Positions 17,027 to 25,878 of a DNA stretch of 64,000 nucleotides are shown piece by piece (position 1 is the first letter of the stretch; the number at the start of each line of letters is the position of its first letter). A program made the translations under genes and the position numbers. The DNA is from Paenibacillus thalictri (GTDB taxonomy: Bacteria; Bacillota; Bacilli; Paenibacillales; NBRC-103111): positions 310,001-374,000 of the forward strand of contig NZ_SIRE01000002.1 in assembly GCF_004307995.1 (NCBI RefSeq), given 5' to 3'. The notes below the pieces were generated by a model. That model searched no databases, had not been told where the DNA came from, and saw only the letters and a list, made by a program, of their open reading frames with translations.

Positions 17027-17479
17027 CTAACGGTCCATCAGCAGCAAACTGACAATATGATCCCATTTATCGTACAAGGTTAAAAAAAAGACGTCTCTGA
17101 TTCTGGGGCTCGGAGTCAGCAAGTAAGTATCGCGAAATTGCTTGATCGCCGTTCGTTCGCGATGAACCGCGGCTTGCAGTCCATCGCGGTATGTTTCGAA
17201 AAAAACCGGCTCGGGGCGCACCTTCGGCGTGTGGCCGCGAAGCTCTTTATACATCGATTCAAACAGGCCGAAATGCTTATTTTCTTCACGCAGCATCGTT
17301 TCGATCCGCTCGGCCTCGTCATCGGTCGGCGCCATTTCAAGCAGCCTTAAATAGGTTTGAGCCATTTCCGCAGAGTGCTCCAGACTCCATTGCAAGTACC
17401 GCACAAACAAGCAAAAATCCCGATGCTGAAACGTAACGCCGGACGTAGGGTGAGAAGCGCTGAAGGAAGTTGTATCCAT
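17027..17479 (-). CDS. Ferritin-like domain protein
   Basis: 150 residues. ATG 17477-17479 has GGAGG 7 nt upstream. Helical: FVRYLQWSLEHSAEMAQTYLRLLEMAP and ERIETMLREENKHFGLFESMYKEL fit helices 1-2 of a four-helix ferritin-like fold, with E..EExxH-type residues (EENKHF). The second half has another helix pair (VHRERTAIKQFRDTYL) and ends in DKWDHIVSLLLM. Such proteins in spore formers are often annotated as coat- or rubrerythrin-like; whether metal is bound is uncertain. It borders the spore-surface cluster. Confidence 0.6.
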   Translation of the reverse strand: MDTTSFSASHPTSGVTFQHRDFCLFVRYLQWSLEHSAEMAQTYLRLLEMAPTDDEAERIETMLREENKHFGLFESMYKELRGHTPKVRPEPVFFETYRDGLQAAVHRERTAIKQFRDTYLLTPSPRIRDVFFLTLYDKWDHIVSLLLMDR

Positions 17480-17643
17480 GAGGTTGCCTCCATTCCATGC
17501 GAAACAAGAGTATATTATATTCTTATTCCGCACGGCTCGCCTACGTCACAACAAATTAACGCCCACAGCGGTATCCTGGACGTTTTTTTACCGACACAAA
17601 TCGACTATTTCCTGGGAAATGGAAAAAGGGTCATGGTTTCCCG

Positions 17644-17889
17644 CTACAATTCGCTATATGCCTTCTCATGGCCTCTTTCCAAACCTTCGGCATATCCCGA
17701 CTGAAATCCTCGATCGTACCCGATATTATATCCCCGATCGTATTGCTCTTTATGAGCGGGCCCGCCCAGCCGATTTTTTCTTTTGCGAAGCGGACGCGAG
17801 GAGCGGATCACTTTTTTGCGCCGGATTTTACTTGAGCCGGACGCCTTCTTGCGGCCTCGCTTCACCTTCTTTTTCACTTTTAGAGCCAT
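17644..17889 (-). CDS. Small protein consisting only of the cluster's basic tail and Tyr/Gly motif
   Basis: 81 residues. Residues 1-40 are very rich in Lys/Arg (VKKKVKRGRKKASGSSKIRR); residues 49-77 carry YDRGYNIGYDRGFQSGYAEG, a Tyr/Phe-x-x-Gly repeat. The same two-part module begins the glycosyltransferases at 19022, 20468, 21550 and 22735, so here it exists without an enzyme. Its ATG overlaps the stop of the upstream gene by one base (TGATG). No known family recognised. It may be a targeting or scaffold peptide for the spore surface; that is inference. Confidence 0.75.
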   Translation of the reverse strand: MALKVKKKVKRGRKKASGSSKIRRKKVIRSSRPLRKRKNRLGGPAHKEQYDRGYNIGYDRGFQSGYAEGLERGHEKAYSEL

Positions 17890-18221
17890 CAGCGTTCACT
17901 CCTTTCGCCCTCATTGCCGTCATATCCATCAGGGGACGTTTCTTTCGCAGCGATCGGCTGAAGAAAGGATGAATTAAGCCAGATCTTGCCCGGTTTGCCC
18001 CGTTTCATTCTAGCAAACTTCACGCCGGTTATTTTTTCCGCGAGCACGCGCTGGTGTTTGCCGATAACCTCGATATTTTCAGCCAGCTTCTTAGCCGTTT
18101 TCTCGGAATCGGCGCTGATTTGGGCCACAGACTCCAGCATCTGGCTTAAAGCCCGCTGGCTGCGCGCCAGCGAGATAAGCATATGAAGTTTAATATGCCG
18201 CTCTTTTTCCAACACGTTCAT
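17889..18221 (-). CDS. Small helical protein of the spore-glycan operon
   Basis: 110 residues, predicted mostly helical in its first 65 (HIKLHMLISLARSQRALSQM, ENIEVIGKHQRVLAEKI), with a basic KFARMKRGKPGK segment and a polar C-terminus. Start overlaps the upstream stop by 4 nt (ATGA) and its stop overlaps the next start by one base, so three genes are translationally coupled. Resembles the products at 18218 and 18600 in pattern (a helix around an A-x-S-Q motif). No signal peptide. Function unknown. Confidence 0.72.
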   Translation of the reverse strand: MNVLEKERHIKLHMLISLARSQRALSQMLESVAQISADSEKTAKKLAENIEVIGKHQRVLAEKITGVKFARMKRGKPGKIWLNSSFLQPIAAKETSPDGYDGNEGERSER

Positions 18222-18574
18222 TTTAAGCCGCCGCCCAATCCGCCGAATAAATCGCCTAATCCTCCGCCTCCTCCCAAATCGCCCGAATCGGACTCATCCT
18301 TCCGGTTCAAAATGGTTTGCAGGTTTTTGGCAAGCGCGTTTTCCATTTTGGTCAAACCGTCGATCACTTCAATCAGTTGATCGTGAACATCCATCGTTTC
18401 TTTAACCTGTTCGGTATGGCCCTCATAAGCCATCGGAGACAGGTGATTGCATACCCAGTGGCGCGATTTTTCCGCCTCTACCGCCTTGGCCTCAAGGATC
18501 AGCGCTATATTAAATTGAATTTTGGCTGCAGCATCAAGCATTCTGTAATAAGACTGAGTTCGGCTCAAGTTCAT
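18218..18574 (-). CDS. Small helical protein with Gly-rich C-terminus
   Basis: 118 residues. Residues 1-92 are helical (SYYRMLDAAAKIQFNIALIL; DVHDQLIEVIDGLTKMENAL); residues 93-118 are DESDSGDLGGGGGLGDLFGG followed by LGGGLK, a flexible Gly-rich tail reminiscent of self-associating surface proteins. Stop overlaps the next start by 4 nt. Family not recognised; probably acts with its two small neighbours. Confidence 0.72.
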   Translation of the reverse strand: MNLSRTQSYYRMLDAAAKIQFNIALILEAKAVEAEKSRHWVCNHLSPMAYEGHTEQVKETMDVHDQLIEVIDGLTKMENALAKNLQTILNRKDESDSGDLGGGGGLGDLFGGLGGGLK

Positions 18575-18599
18575 ACCCCTTTCCCGATCGCACCAAAAC

Positions 18600-18890
18600 T
18601 TACTCTTCTCCCGGGTCCTCTTCCAATTCTTTAATGACGCTGGTCAAATTTTCCGTCAACGCATCCTCCAGATCAGCCAAGCTGTTTAAATAAGAAGTAA
18701 TGCTTTTGGTGACCAGCAGCGATTGTTCCATCAGATCGCTGATATCTCCGAATCCCGGATTCTCATGAGGAATATGATGGCTTAACGCTGATAAATGAAT
18801 GGCAATGTGCCTTTTGGCTTCAATGATATTGGCCAGTTCCTCCTGGGATTTGGCCATATGCACAATCATGTCCGTAATTTGGTTCTGCAT
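18600..18890 (-). CDS. Small helical protein, first of four coupled small genes
   Basis: 96 residues. ATG 18888-18890 has AGGAGGGG upstream; longer starts lack a RBS. Helical throughout (ITDMIVHMAKSQEELANIIE; LMEQSLLVTKSITSYLNSLA) with an acidic end (EELEEDPGEE-like). The KSQEELANI/RSQRALSQM similarity to the 17889 product suggests paralogy. A CATAAAGTA box lies 37-45 bp upstream. Function unknown. Confidence 0.72.
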   Translation of the reverse strand: MQNQITDMIVHMAKSQEELANIIEAKRHIAIHLSALSHHIPHENPGFGDISDLMEQSLLVTKSITSYLNSLADLEDALTENLTSVIKELEEDPGEE

Positions 18891-18926
18891 CCGGCGCCCC
18901 TCCTGATTGCTGCAGTCGATCTTCTT

Positions 18927-18952
18927 TACTTTATGCCGCGGGCTCATATTAA
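18927..18952 (-). promoter_or_regulatory. Possible sigma-K promoter before the small-protein genes
   Basis: Minus-strand CATAAAGTA (18927-18935) matches the -10 pattern CATANNNTA, but the -35 position has GC instead of AC. It lies in the 131-bp gap that separates the glycosyltransferase genes from the small-protein genes. A hairpin AGTCCG/CGGACT at 18988-19008 is upstream of it. Confidence 0.4.
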
Positions 18953-19021
18953 GCGACATAGGCGATCGCCCAATTTCTGTGCAGCGCGAGTCCGTTAGCC
19001 GGACTCTACGCGATCGGAATC

Positions 19022-20422
19022 TTATAAATTATCGGCTTGCAGAACGACCGGTGCAAGAATAGGCAATCCGGCCGGCAAGGCGCCCAGCAGGTGACCGTCC
19101 ACCTGAACGACCGGCCGCCGTTCATAGCCCCAGGACGCAAGCGCCTGCCCGGAGATGACTCGCCGCACTTTGCCTTGCTCCAGAAGAAATGTCCGGCCTT
19201 CCTCCGCTTGCAGAAGCGTCCCGTCGCGGTAGCCGTAATAATCCGGCGCATCTCCCGCCGAGCGGTTCAGTTCATCGGCATGAACCGCTCCTCCGACCGG
19301 GCAGCCTCTTAAATCGACGTGGGACAGGCGAGTGACAGGCAATTTCACCTGTTCTGCTGCCGTGACCGGGTGGCGGATGCCGTCCCTCAGCCAGTACAAT
19401 GCCCCGTTGTTGCCTTTTACCGTCACGCCGTTAGGATAATACTGCACCATGCGGCGGGGTGCGGTCTGCGCATCCGCCTCGGCATTGATCTCCGGTACGG
19501 AGCCCCACTTACGGCCGTAAAACTGTTGATTTTTCTCGTAGACCGCCCCCATGTTCGAATCGAGCGCCTTCATGCTCACGCTGCCCACATGATGGATAAA
19601 CGTATCCCGGGCAATGACAAGCTGGGCGCCCAGCAATTTGACGCGGAGGCAGAAATCGTCGTCCTCGCAGTTGCCGATCTCAAACCCTTCATCAAAAAAG
19701 CCTACCCGCTCGAACAGCTCTCTCCGGAACAGCAGGCAAAATCCGGTAATCCTCGCTGTTTTTTGCCATTTTTGAGGATCGGATTGATTAAACGTTTCGG
19801 CAAAACGGTGCATTTCCGCGATATTCGGATAAGAAGTGGCGACCAGCTGCTCTCCGCTAATGTAGTTGGTCACCGGACCGACAAGACCGAACCGTTCATC
19901 GCTTTGCAGGCATTTCTGCAAATTGCCGAGCCAGCCTTTGGTCACCACCGTATCGTTATTCAGCACCATTAACGTCGTTCCGCAGGCCATTTTAAGCCCT
20001 TGGTTCACACCGCCGGAGAACCCGGCATTGGTCTTGTTGATCCGGTAACGAAGCTGGCCTGTCATCGATTTTAAATAATCGGCAGTCCCGTCCGTCGAAG
20101 CGTTGTCGATGACGATAATTTCATGGCGTTCCGGCGTATACTGCTTGATGCTTTCGATGCACTGCCGCAGCAGCTCGCATTGATTATAGGTCGGTATAAC
20201 GATACTTGTACCTTCAAAAGGCTGACGAAAGGCGATGACGCCGGTTTCGAAGCCATACGGCAGACCTCCCTCCCGGCCTGCCCGAAAACCATTGCGGTAA
20301 CCCCTATCATAAGGGCTGGATTTCATTCTGCGGAGCCGTTTGAAGTTCTTCCTCCTCCGGAAAACTCCGGCTTGCGCACGGCCGGCTCGCGCCTTTCCTT
20401 TGACGGCCCGTTTCATCTTCAT
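19022..20422 (-). CDS. GT2 glycosyltransferase with basic tail and C-terminal display modules
   Basis: 466 residues; GGAGA before ATG 20420-20422. Residues 1-36 are Lys/Arg-rich (RRRKNFKRLRRMK). Residues 38-62 carry the Tyr/Gly motif (YDRGYRNGFRAGREGGLPYG). Residues 72-300 are a GT2 fold (TSIVIPTYNQCELLRQCIESI, NASTDGTADYL, LMVLNNDTVV, NCEDDDFCLR). The C-terminal 130 residues hold two related elements, GALYWLRDGIRHPVT and RTFLLEQGKVRRVIS, of the kind seen in surface-binding tails. No signal peptide, so it works in the mother cell, probably adding a sugar to a spore-surface glycan. Acceptor and donor unknown. Confidence 0.85.
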   Translation of the reverse strand: MKMKRAVKGKARAGRAQAGVFRRRKNFKRLRRMKSSPYDRGYRNGFRAGREGGLPYGFETGVIAFRQPFEGTSIVIPTYNQCELLRQCIESIKQYTPERHEIIVIDNASTDGTADYLKSMTGQLRYRINKTNAGFSGGVNQGLKMACGTTLMVLNNDTVVTKGWLGNLQKCLQSDERFGLVGPVTNYISGEQLVATSYPNIAEMHRFAETFNQSDPQKWQKTARITGFCLLFRRELFERVGFFDEGFEIGNCEDDDFCLRVKLLGAQLVIARDTFIHHVGSVSMKALDSNMGAVYEKNQQFYGRKWGSVPEINAEADAQTAPRRMVQYYPNGVTVKGNNGALYWLRDGIRHPVTAAEQVKLPVTRLSHVDLRGCPVGGAVHADELNRSAGDAPDYYGYRDGTLLQAEEGRTFLLEQGKVRRVISGQALASWGYERRPVVQVDGHLLGALPAGLPILAPVVLQADNL

Positions 20423-20467
20423 ATTACGCGTCTCCTTTCCGGTTCCGGCAAATGCTTTATTTGTTTG

Positions 20468-21499
20468 TTATCTGAAGGGCTCGCGCCGGCTGGCGATTTC
20501 ATCCGCCAAGTGACCGAAATCAATGGCCACCTTGCCCATTTCCGCAGCGATTTTTTGTGAAATCAAAACGGCGGCGATACCGCAGGCAACAAGTGCGATG
20601 TCAAACTGGTGCTGGCGCACCTCGCCCATCACCCGCTGCACATCCCCTACGCCATGAACCGGAGAAATGACGCCCGATATACGGATGCCGTTCTCCGACA
20701 ATACGGCCGCAAGCGCCGGACCTACATTGCCGACGACCAGCACGCTGCGGCCTCGCAGCAGTTTGCCGAGGTGGCCGTCTTTAAACAAGTAATAGTTAAT
20801 GAGCGAATGAGTCAGGCTGAGCCCGCGATAATCAATCCCATGAGCGCGGAACGATTGGAAAGCGAGGGGCTGATAGTTTGCGCTGCGCAACTTCGGAATA
20901 CCGACGACATGGGCCTGCCGCACAGCTTCGGCCACTTGGTCTCTCGCCGTAAAGTCCGGCACATGCACGCCTGCGTATTCCAGAAAATGCCCTTCCCGGC
21001 GAACCTGTTCAACCCCCAGTACAACGCCTTGCGCCAGCGTCAGCACTTCGCCGTCGCCAAGCCGAATCAGCGAAAACGGCGTTTTATGATCCAGCGCATC
21101 TTGAATTCTTGCGGCAATCTGACCGGTGCTTTGCAGCATGAAATAATGATCCTTCAGCTGGTTCAGGCCGGCTTCGATAATTTGATGAACCGAAATTTCC
21201 GGAAGGATCGCATCAAAGGGCAGCAACGTATCGACAATCGCGTCGCCGCCGTCGTAAACTCCTTTTTTATGGCCTTCCTCATGACCGGCGTGAAAACCTT
21301 CCTGGTATCCCTTCTTAAATTGCTCCTCATGACCGGCAAGCGGATCCTGGCTCGCCTGCTCGGGAACTTCCTGCTTCACCAGCTTTTTCTTCTTTCTTCT
21401 GCCCTTTAATTTACGGACAACGGTTTTTTTGCCTTTTCTTTTACGCAGCGCGCCTTTTTTACCGACCCGTTTCAACTTGCGTTTCGCGACCCGTTTCAT
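20468..21499 (-). CDS. GT-D fold glycosyltransferase with basic tail
   Basis: 343 residues from ATG 21497-21499 (GGTGG upstream; a start 7 codons earlier is possible). Residues 1-45 are extremely basic (RKRKGKKTVVRKLKGRRKKK). Residues 60-86 hold FKKGYQEGFHAGHEEGHKKG. Residues 130-340 match the GT-D type domain: SLIRLGDGEVLTL is its hallmark LGDGE motif, followed by VLVVGNVGPAL and the C-terminal IDFGHLADE. GT-D enzymes add glucose or similar sugars in bacterial surface glycans. Fifth gene of the leftward operon. Donor unknown. Confidence 0.8.
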   Translation of the reverse strand: MKRVAKRKLKRVGKKGALRKRKGKKTVVRKLKGRRKKKKLVKQEVPEQASQDPLAGHEEQFKKGYQEGFHAGHEEGHKKGVYDGGDAIVDTLLPFDAILPEISVHQIIEAGLNQLKDHYFMLQSTGQIAARIQDALDHKTPFSLIRLGDGEVLTLAQGVVLGVEQVRREGHFLEYAGVHVPDFTARDQVAEAVRQAHVVGIPKLRSANYQPLAFQSFRAHGIDYRGLSLTHSLINYYLFKDGHLGKLLRGRSVLVVGNVGPALAAVLSENGIRISGVISPVHGVGDVQRVMGEVRQHQFDIALVACGIAAVLISQKIAAEMGKVAIDFGHLADEIASRREPFR

Positions 21500-21549
21500 C
21501 TGTCCACCGCCTGCTTCCATTATAGAAAAAACGCTTTTTTATTTAGTTG

Positions 21550-22689
21550 TCAGCCTCCGAACGCCGCTTTCAGCAGCGTCTGCAGCCGTACCGGATACGT
21601 ATGCTCCTTTAAGGTCCTGACCAGCCCGCCTAACGCAATGCGATTACGTTCGATCGGATGGGAGAGGTAATATTCCAATTTGCCGGTCAAGTCTTCCACG
21701 CTTGAATAAGTCACAATTTCCTGGCCCGGCGTATAGAATCGCGCGATATCTTCCCGGGCATCCACCATTTGCAGCGTGCCGCATGCCGCGATTTCAAACG
21801 TTCGCGGATTGGGGGAAAAAGCCGGCACCCTCCGCGTGTTTGCATTCACTTCGTCGTCGTCGAAAGTGCGATGGTGGTTAATCACAATATGCGCTCCGTT
21901 ATAGCAGCTCACGGTGTCGTCCGTCGACAGCCAGGCGGCTTCGCCCCGAATGGCGGGTTTAAGCAGCTCATAGGAGCCAAGCCGCTCCCACCATCGTCCG
22001 ACGATCAGTGTCTTTTTTCCCGCTAAATAAGCGGCCATCTGGTCGAACAGTCCGATTCTGCTGCGGTATGCCGTCCCTAGGAAACAAACGTCGGTATGGG
22101 AAACGGCAGCAACACGCTGCGGCCGATAAATGCGGGGACTGGCAGCTAGCGGGATATAATGAACGTCCGTGCAGCCGGCCGTGCGGTATAATTCCACGCA
22201 GCTGAGCTCCTGTGTGAACACAAGATCGTATTGGAGCGCGATATTCACGGATAAATCGGCGTAATAAGGATCGTCGGTAAACCAGACTGCCGTACGGACG
22301 CCGTTGTTGCGAATCGACTGTATCGTCTCCGGCGAAACATAATTCAACCCGTTAAATACGAGCACCAAATCGGGTCTAGCCGTTATTGCGGCACCCGCCA
22401 CATCGTCGAACGGACTGACGACAAGCAGTTCGGCGACAAGCGGCCGCAGCGCTTCCAGCAGCCCCCGTTCGATGGTAGCGTAAGGATCTCCTTGACCTGA
22501 GACAACAAATAACACGCGAACCGGTCTTTGTGCGCCTGCTCCGGCTCCGGCGCAGCTTTTTACAGCAGATTCGCAAGCTCCCAGATGGTAACCGTACGGC
22601 CGGCCGGCTGCAAAACCTTCGTTCCAGCCCTTCTGATAGCTCCCCCTAGGCAGCCGCTTATTTTTGCTTTTTCGCTTTACACGAGCCAT
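21550..22689 (-). CDS. CgeB-like glycosyltransferase with basic tail (copy 1)
   Basis: 379 residues. Starts MARVKRKSKNKRLPRGSYQK, then GWNEGFAAGRPYGYHLG. Residues 55-200 resemble the DUF3880 half of CgeB (DLVLVFNGLNYVSPETIQSI; VWFTDDPYYADLS; YIPLAASPRIYRP). The C-terminal half is GT-B like (CFLGTAYRSRIGLFDQMAAY, NPRTFEIAACGTLQMVDARE). CgeB is a sigma-K/GerE-dependent protein of the outermost B. subtilis spore layer. The paralogue at 22735 is adjacent. Likely builds the spore-surface glycan; acceptor not known. Confidence 0.87.
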   Translation of the reverse strand: MARVKRKSKNKRLPRGSYQKGWNEGFAAGRPYGYHLGACESAVKSCAGAGAGAQRPVRVLFVVSGQGDPYATIERGLLEALRPLVAELLVVSPFDDVAGAAITARPDLVLVFNGLNYVSPETIQSIRNNGVRTAVWFTDDPYYADLSVNIALQYDLVFTQELSCVELYRTAGCTDVHYIPLAASPRIYRPQRVAAVSHTDVCFLGTAYRSRIGLFDQMAAYLAGKKTLIVGRWWERLGSYELLKPAIRGEAAWLSTDDTVSCYNGAHIVINHHRTFDDDEVNANTRRVPAFSPNPRTFEIAACGTLQMVDAREDIARFYTPGQEIVTYSSVEDLTGKLEYYLSHPIERNRIALGGLVRTLKEHTYPVRLQTLLKAAFGG

Positions 22690-22734
22690 TCTTGCAGTCC
22701 TCCTTCCGAATTGCCTTAGGAACCCATCCGGAGA

Positions 22735-23913
22735 TTAACCGGAAAATACGGTTTGAATGAGCTGTGCCAGCCTTCTCCGGTACGTATGCTCCTCCAGCGT
22801 CCGCCGCAGTCCCCGCAGCCCTATGGCTACTCTTTCGTCAGCATGCTCCAAGTAATAAGCCGCTTTCTCAATAAATTCCTCGGGGCTCGCGTAAGTCGCG
22901 ATTTCCTTCTCCGGGACATACAGATCGGCCAAGTCCCCGCGCGTATCCGTCAGTTGAAACGCGCCGGTCGCGCAGATTTCGTATGTGCGCGGATTAATGG
23001 AATGGCCGGCGATGCCTCTGCTGTTAAAGTTGGACGGATCATCGTCGCTGCGGTGCAAATTCACGACAATTTTGGCCCCATTGTAGCAGCTTGACGTTTC
23101 ACCCGGAGGCATCCAGTCCGCGTTAAGCTTGATTTTGTCCTTAAGCAGCGCATAGTTCGTCAGCCGGTCCCACCACCAGCCTGCGATCAGCACTTTTTTG
23201 TCCGCCAGGAACGGGGCGATCCGGTCAAAAAAGGCGATCCGGTTCACAAATCCGTTGCCGATAAAGCAAATATCCGTATGCTGGGTTATATCCGCCTTTT
23301 TCGGAAAATAAGTGCTTCGCCCCGCTGCAAGCGGCAAATAATGAACTCGGCCGCAGCCTAAGGCGCGGTAGAACGACAAACAATTGATTTCGTGCGTAAA
23401 GACAAATGAATAATGCGGAGCGCTGACGCTGCTGATATCGGTATGGTAAGGATCATCCACCAGCCATAATGCGGTCGGGATGCCGAGATTGCGCAATGCG
23501 TCAACTTGCGACAGCGGGAACCGTGTCCCGTTCAGCACGATCACCAAGTCGGGACGCTGCTCGGCGGCAAGCTGCGCCGCATCCTGCGATTCATGAAGCG
23601 GTACAACTTCCCTCACCAGGCCCTGCAGCGCCTCAATGATCCCGTCGTCCAAAGACGTGAACCCTTCCTTGACGTAGAATACTTTGATGTCCCGCAGCAT
23701 TCCCTGTTCCGGAGCAATTCTGCCCGCCACGCCCATGCTGGAACCGAGCCGGAATCCATATTGCCTGCCCGCCTCCAACCCGTCGCGTACGCCTTCGTCA
23801 TAACCGTTTGGCAGCGGCGGTCGGGCGGCCGCTTTACCGGGCGCCCTTCTCACCTTTCTGCGGAGCTTTCCGGTCTTTACCCGCAGCTTCACCGTACGGC
23901 GTTTTTTTCTCAA
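22735..23913 (-). CDS. CgeB-like glycosyltransferase with basic tail (copy 2)
   Basis: 392 residues, tandem paralogue of the 21550 product. Residues 1-33 are Lys/Arg-rich (KKRRTVKLRVKTGKLRRKVR); the Tyr/Gly motif is NGYDEGVRDGLEAGRQYGFR (37-56). The CgeB features recur: VIVLNGTRFPLSQ, ALWLVDDPYHTDIS, HYLPLAAGRSTYFPK, CFIGNGFVNRIAFFDRI, NPRTYEICATGAFQLTDTRG. The two copies differ throughout, so the duplication is old and they may use different acceptors. Same leftward operon, gap 45 bp. Confidence 0.87.
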   Translation of the reverse strand: MRKKRRTVKLRVKTGKLRRKVRRAPGKAAARPPLPNGYDEGVRDGLEAGRQYGFRLGSSMGVAGRIAPEQGMLRDIKVFYVKEGFTSLDDGIIEALQGLVREVVPLHESQDAAQLAAEQRPDLVIVLNGTRFPLSQVDALRNLGIPTALWLVDDPYHTDISSVSAPHYSFVFTHEINCLSFYRALGCGRVHYLPLAAGRSTYFPKKADITQHTDICFIGNGFVNRIAFFDRIAPFLADKKVLIAGWWWDRLTNYALLKDKIKLNADWMPPGETSSCYNGAKIVVNLHRSDDDPSNFNSRGIAGHSINPRTYEICATGAFQLTDTRGDLADLYVPEKEIATYASPEEFIEKAAYYLEHADERVAIGLRGLRRTLEEHTYRRRLAQLIQTVFSG

Positions 23914-23946
23914 AGCGCTTCCTCCCTTCCACCCGCAAACAAGCGG

Positions 23947-24681
23947 TTATATAAAGCTGTGCGGATCGACGCCCCACTTGGCGACAAACTTGTCGTAATT
24001 GCGCCGGATCAGCTGCTTTACCCGATCGTCCCCTTCTTTGCCAAAGCTGGCGCTGCCGTGATGGTATATGAACGTATCGGCCGCGATAAGAAGCCGGTAA
24101 CCCTGAGACCTGGCGCGGTAACAATAATCGTCGTCTTCGAAATGTCCCGGCGAGAATTGCTCGTCGAGCAGTCCGATCCGGTGCAGCAGTTCCCGCTTGA
24201 ATAGGAAGCAGAAGCCGATAAGCCGCGGAACGTTCAACCATTTGCCGGGATCGGCCGTATTGCTGAAACCGGCCGCCTGCTCCGATGTCTTATACGGTAT
24301 TTCCACCATTTGCTTGCCGCTGGCAAAATTGGTTACGGGACCAACGATGCCGACTTCATTGCCGCTGTACAAGCAGCGGAGCAAGTTTTTCAGCCAGTTT
24401 CTCGTTACGAGCACGTCGTTGTTAAGCAGCATGAGCGCATCTCCGGAAGCAATGCGCATGCCGAGATTGCAGGCGGCCGGGAATCCGCGGTTGGACGGCA
24501 GCGATATAAATTTGATGTGCTCCTGCCGGCAATACTGCAGCGAGCCGTCGTCGGAGCCGTTATCCACCACAATGATTTCATACGGCGTCTCCGCATCCGT
24601 ATGCTGCTTGATCGACAACACGCATTCCCGAAGGTAGCCAAGGCCGTTGCGGTTCGGAATAATGATGCTTGTCGTCTGCAC
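23947..24681 (-). CDS. GT2 glycosyltransferase without a tail
   Basis: 244 residues, GTG start (24679-24681) with GGAGGGG upstream. The canonical GT2 core begins at residue 3: TSIIIPNRNGLGYLRECVLS, VDNGSDDGSLQY, LMLLNNDVLV (DxD-like), GHFEDDDYCYRARSQGY. It lacks the basic tail and Tyr/Gly motif, unlike most of its neighbours, and is the shortest transferase here. The core is close to the 19022 enzyme, suggesting related chemistry. Confidence 0.87.
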   Translation of the reverse strand: MQTTSIIIPNRNGLGYLRECVLSIKQHTDAETPYEIIVVDNGSDDGSLQYCRQEHIKFISLPSNRGFPAACNLGMRIASGDALMLLNNDVLVTRNWLKNLLRCLYSGNEVGIVGPVTNFASGKQMVEIPYKTSEQAAGFSNTADPGKWLNVPRLIGFCFLFKRELLHRIGLLDEQFSPGHFEDDDYCYRARSQGYRLLIAADTFIYHHGSASFGKEGDDRVKQLIRRNYDKFVAKWGVDPHSFI

Positions 24682-24704
24682 TTAACTTCCCCCCTCCGAG
24701 CGGT

Positions 24705-25871
24705 TTATTCCGCAGCGTAATGTCTTTTGCGCAGCTTGTCGGGGAAGCTCAGCCGATCCCCTTTTTTCTCGAATGCCGCGCCAAACGCCTCGATATGATC
24801 GCCGACAATCAGGTCCGCCACCGGGCTTCGCTCTCCTGAATTGAACCTTTTCATCTTGTTCATGGAAATGACGTCGACGCTCCACGGAGCCGAGATACTC
24901 AATCCCGCAAGCAGCGCCTTGATTTGCGCTTTCGGCGGGACCATCAGACTTTCGATTCCGATCGTTTCCAGCGCTTTGCGCGATACCGCGTGCGGCACTG
25001 CCGTCAGCGAGTTGGAGGCAAGATCCGGCCGGCCCATAACGAGGTTGAGAAACCGCTTGACGATACTGACCGCATCCAAGGAAGCATACGAACCGAGGTA
25101 TGGCGTAATATTGTTAAGCGCCATATCCGTCCCGCGGTCCACGGAGGCGATGAACGGCAGCAACTGCTCAGCCGGAATCGTAAAATCGCCGTCCACAAAC
25201 AAGATAATGTCCGAATCGGCCAATTTGGAGCCGATCGCCCTGCCCACGTCATGCCCCAGCCGGTGCTGGTAATACACGACAAGAGCGTCGGAGCCGCTGC
25301 GCACTTTCTGGAACGTCTGATCCTCCGAACCGTTAACGACAACAATCAGTTCCTTCAGCGGCAGCCGTCTTAATTCTTGAACGACCGACAATACGGAATC
25401 TTCTTCGTTCATGACGGTCAACACCGCCGACACCGTTTTCCCGGTTGGCATCAGCACCCAATTTTCCGCATGTATCCCGGATACCTGGCTGTATCCTTGC
25501 ACGTATCCTTTGGCCGCAGACCAGTAATTCGGCCAGGAGGACAAATGTTTAGCTTTGGAGGTTTCCTGCCAAATCCGGTTTAAGGCGATTTGATGCGAAG
25601 CTTCTCCGCCGATCGGATGATCTCCGGCATCTTTCTTGCCTGCGTCGATCCCCCAATTCAGCCAGCTTCCCGGTTTCACTTTGAACCGGATCGCCGGCTT
25701 GCGTCTGCTGCGCGCCGATCCTCCGGTTTTTCTCCTTTTTCTTGCCTTAGTTCCAAACTTCACGGCTGCCGACCTGCGTTTCACAACGCCGACCCTCAGT
25801 TTCTTTCCGGCGGGTCCGCGTTTGGGCGCCGCAGTTCTGCGCCTGGCAACCGCTGCTCTGCGTTTCAACAT
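24705..25871 (-). CDS. GT2 glycosyltransferase with long basic tail
   Basis: 388 residues. Residues 1-70 are Arg/Lys/Ala-rich (KRRAAVARRRTAAPKRG; RKRRKTGGSARSRRKP) but the Tyr/Gly repeat is reduced to WLNWGIDAGKKDAG. Residues 125-340 are a GT2 domain (VSAVLTVMNEEDSVLSVVQE, ELIVVVNGSEDQT, ILFVDGDFTI with the DxD motif). GHDVGRAIGSKLADSD is shared with the next gene. The dolichol-phosphate-mannose-like core suggests a processive or single-sugar transfer step. Start follows the previous stop by 7 bp, so it is in the operon. Confidence 0.85.
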   Translation of the reverse strand: MLKRRAAVARRRTAAPKRGPAGKKLRVGVVKRRSAAVKFGTKARKRRKTGGSARSRRKPAIRFKVKPGSWLNWGIDAGKKDAGDHPIGGEASHQIALNRIWQETSKAKHLSSWPNYWSAAKGYVQGYSQVSGIHAENWVLMPTGKTVSAVLTVMNEEDSVLSVVQELRRLPLKELIVVVNGSEDQTFQKVRSGSDALVVYYQHRLGHDVGRAIGSKLADSDIILFVDGDFTIPAEQLLPFIASVDRGTDMALNNITPYLGSYASLDAVSIVKRFLNLVMGRPDLASNSLTAVPHAVSRKALETIGIESLMVPPKAQIKALLAGLSISAPWSVDVISMNKMKRFNSGERSPVADLIVGDHIEAFGAAFEKKGDRLSFPDKLRKRHYAAE

Positions 25872-25878
25872 GCCGGCT

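Noticed and set aside
18891..18959. Upstream start adding 23 residues to the 96-residue helical protein
   Set aside because: No RBS before it, whereas AGGAGGGG sits correctly before the downstream ATG.
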